DNA of 64,000 nt from Rhodospirillaceae bacterium. Its GTDB lineage: Bacteria > Pseudomonadota > Alphaproteobacteria > Rhodospirillales > JABHCV01. The DNA lies in contig JABJHA010000002.1 of NCBI GenBank assembly GCA_018662005.1, forward strand, positions 186,001 to 250,000, given 5' to 3'. The notes beneath the pieces were generated by a model. It saw only the letters and a list, made by a program, of their open reading frames with translations, was not told where the DNA came from and searched no databases. Shown here piece after piece: positions 63,454 to 64,000 of the stretch. A program made the translations under genes and the position numbers. The stretch's first letter is position 1. Each line of letters opens with the position of its first letter.

Positions 63454-64000
63454 TTAACCCATGCGCATTAATACGTCGACGGCGGCGACCCCATGTTCCA
63501 GGACCAGCAGCGGGTTGATATCCAGCTCGGTGAGTTCGCCTGTGTGATCTGCAGCAAATCGGCCCAGTTTCATAATGGTGTCGATCAAGGCCTCGCGGTC
63601 GCCCGGCTGTTGGCCCCGGTAGCCATTTAACATCGTTGATATTTTTAACGAATCCACGGCCGCGGATACCGTCTGCCGGTCTGTCGGCAATAACAGGGTC
63701 TTGGCGTCGCTCACCAGTTCCACAAATGTGCCGCCGGTTCCAATAATCAACGTCTGGCCGAACTGCGGGTCATTCTGGATGCCGACAACGAGCTCTGCGA
63801 CGGCGCCCATGACCATGCTCTCGACAAGAAATTCTTCACACGCAAACTCGGGAGCATAGTCGGCCACGGATTTGGTGATCTCTCTTATTGCGTCGTTAAC
63901 CTGCAAAGCGTTCTTCAATCCGATTTTGACTGCCCCTGCTTCCGTCTTGTGAGGCAACCGGGAACTGATCAATTTTACGACGACCGGAAAACCAATTTCC
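63454..64000 (-). CDS. ADP-forming acyl-CoA synthetase ATP-grasp domain, C-terminal part
   Basis: The gene runs off the right edge; about 182 C-terminal residues are visible. EIGFPVVVKLISSRLPHKTE is the ATP-grasp_5 start region with the ATP-binding Lys. FLVESMVMGAVAELVVGIQN, FGQTLIIGTGGTFVELVSD and ELTELDINPLLVLEHGVAAV complete the domain. Such enzymes interconvert acyl-CoA and acid plus ATP. The gene order suggests a link to the 2-oxoacid oxidoreductase, whose acyl-CoA product it could convert with ATP formation (inference). Confidence 0.88.
   Translation of the reverse strand, partial: EIGFPVVVKLISSRLPHKTEAGAVKIGLKNALQVNDAIREITKSVADYAPEFACEEFLVESMVMGAVAELVVGIQNDPQFGQTLIIGTGGTFVELVSDAKTLLLPTDRQTVSAAVDSLKISTMLNGYRGQQPGDREALIDTIMKLGRFAADHTGELTELDINPLLVLEHGVAAVDVLMRMG

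Noticed and set aside
1-64000. tRNA, rRNA, CRISPR arrays, prophage or replication origin
   Set aside because: I scanned the intergenic regions by eye and found no cloverleaf, regularly spaced repeats, phage genes or origin-like iterons. A small RNA could still have been missed.

Overview
The window looks like chromosomal DNA of a marine or soil alphaproteobacterium, probably Rhodospirillales-like. The signs are the ccoNOQPGHIS order, a Glx/GlnT-type glutamate synthase cluster as in rhizobia, and short intergenic repeats of a kind common in that class. This is inference from gene content; no rRNA or marker gene is present. I see no tRNA, rRNA, CRISPR array, phage or replication origin.

Layout. 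(1) 1-8043, minus strand: a catabolic operon with a TPP enzyme (cut by the window edge), a TMADH/dienoyl-CoA-reductase-type flavoprotein, a pirin, a DapA-family lyase, a Ser/Cys-type proline racemase-family enzyme, a TauE sulfite exporter, a D-cysteine desulfhydrase/cysteate lyase-like PLP enzyme, and a 5'-truncated TRAP permease. (2) 8044-10379: a decay zone with a truncated tdh, an intact kbl and a truncated, frameshifted soxG. Copies of a short repeat sit at the breakpoints. (3) 10380-19234: a complete cbb3 oxidase locus ccoNOQP-GHIS plus a divergent copper-handling-type membrane protein. (4) 19684-28410: a cupin, a Dabb-like protein, then an XRE-cupin regulator followed by an unusual four-gene glutamate-synthase-like cluster ending in a GlnT/GmaS-type enzyme. 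(5) 28411-31564: a diheme cytochrome c with a possible FNR/DNR box, a Crp/Fnr regulator, a small membrane protein, and an IR-bounded, internally deleted IS6-type element. (6) 31565-41955: a thioesterase, a dipeptide-type ABC transporter and a divergent amidase / CoA-transferase / M20 amidohydrolase operon.

(7) 41988-64000 is the most interesting part. A LysR regulator (48434-49369) lies between an acyl-CoA/alicyclic-acid type catabolic operon (LLM oxidoreductase, alpha/beta hydrolase, crotonase, SDR, CoA ligase, acyl-CoA dehydrogenase) and a molybdenum hydroxylase operon. Further right are cofE and a long operon: FrhB-like flavin/Fe-S protein, 2-oxoacid oxidoreductase alpha and beta, cofD, cofC and fused cofGH. 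Together these make a full coenzyme F420 biosynthesis set. A 33-bp motif recurs with exact internal spacing upstream of three transcription units: the LLM operon, the LysR/molybdoenzyme divergent promoter, and the cofE/FrhB divergent promoter. In each case it points toward the catabolic or F420 operon. I infer one LysR regulon in which F420 is made, reduced by an FrhB-coupled 2-oxoacid oxidoreductase, and consumed by the LLM and FDOR-type enzymes during breakdown of a cyclic carboxylic acid or similar substrate. That linkage is a hypothesis. The gene families and the repeated motif are directly visible.
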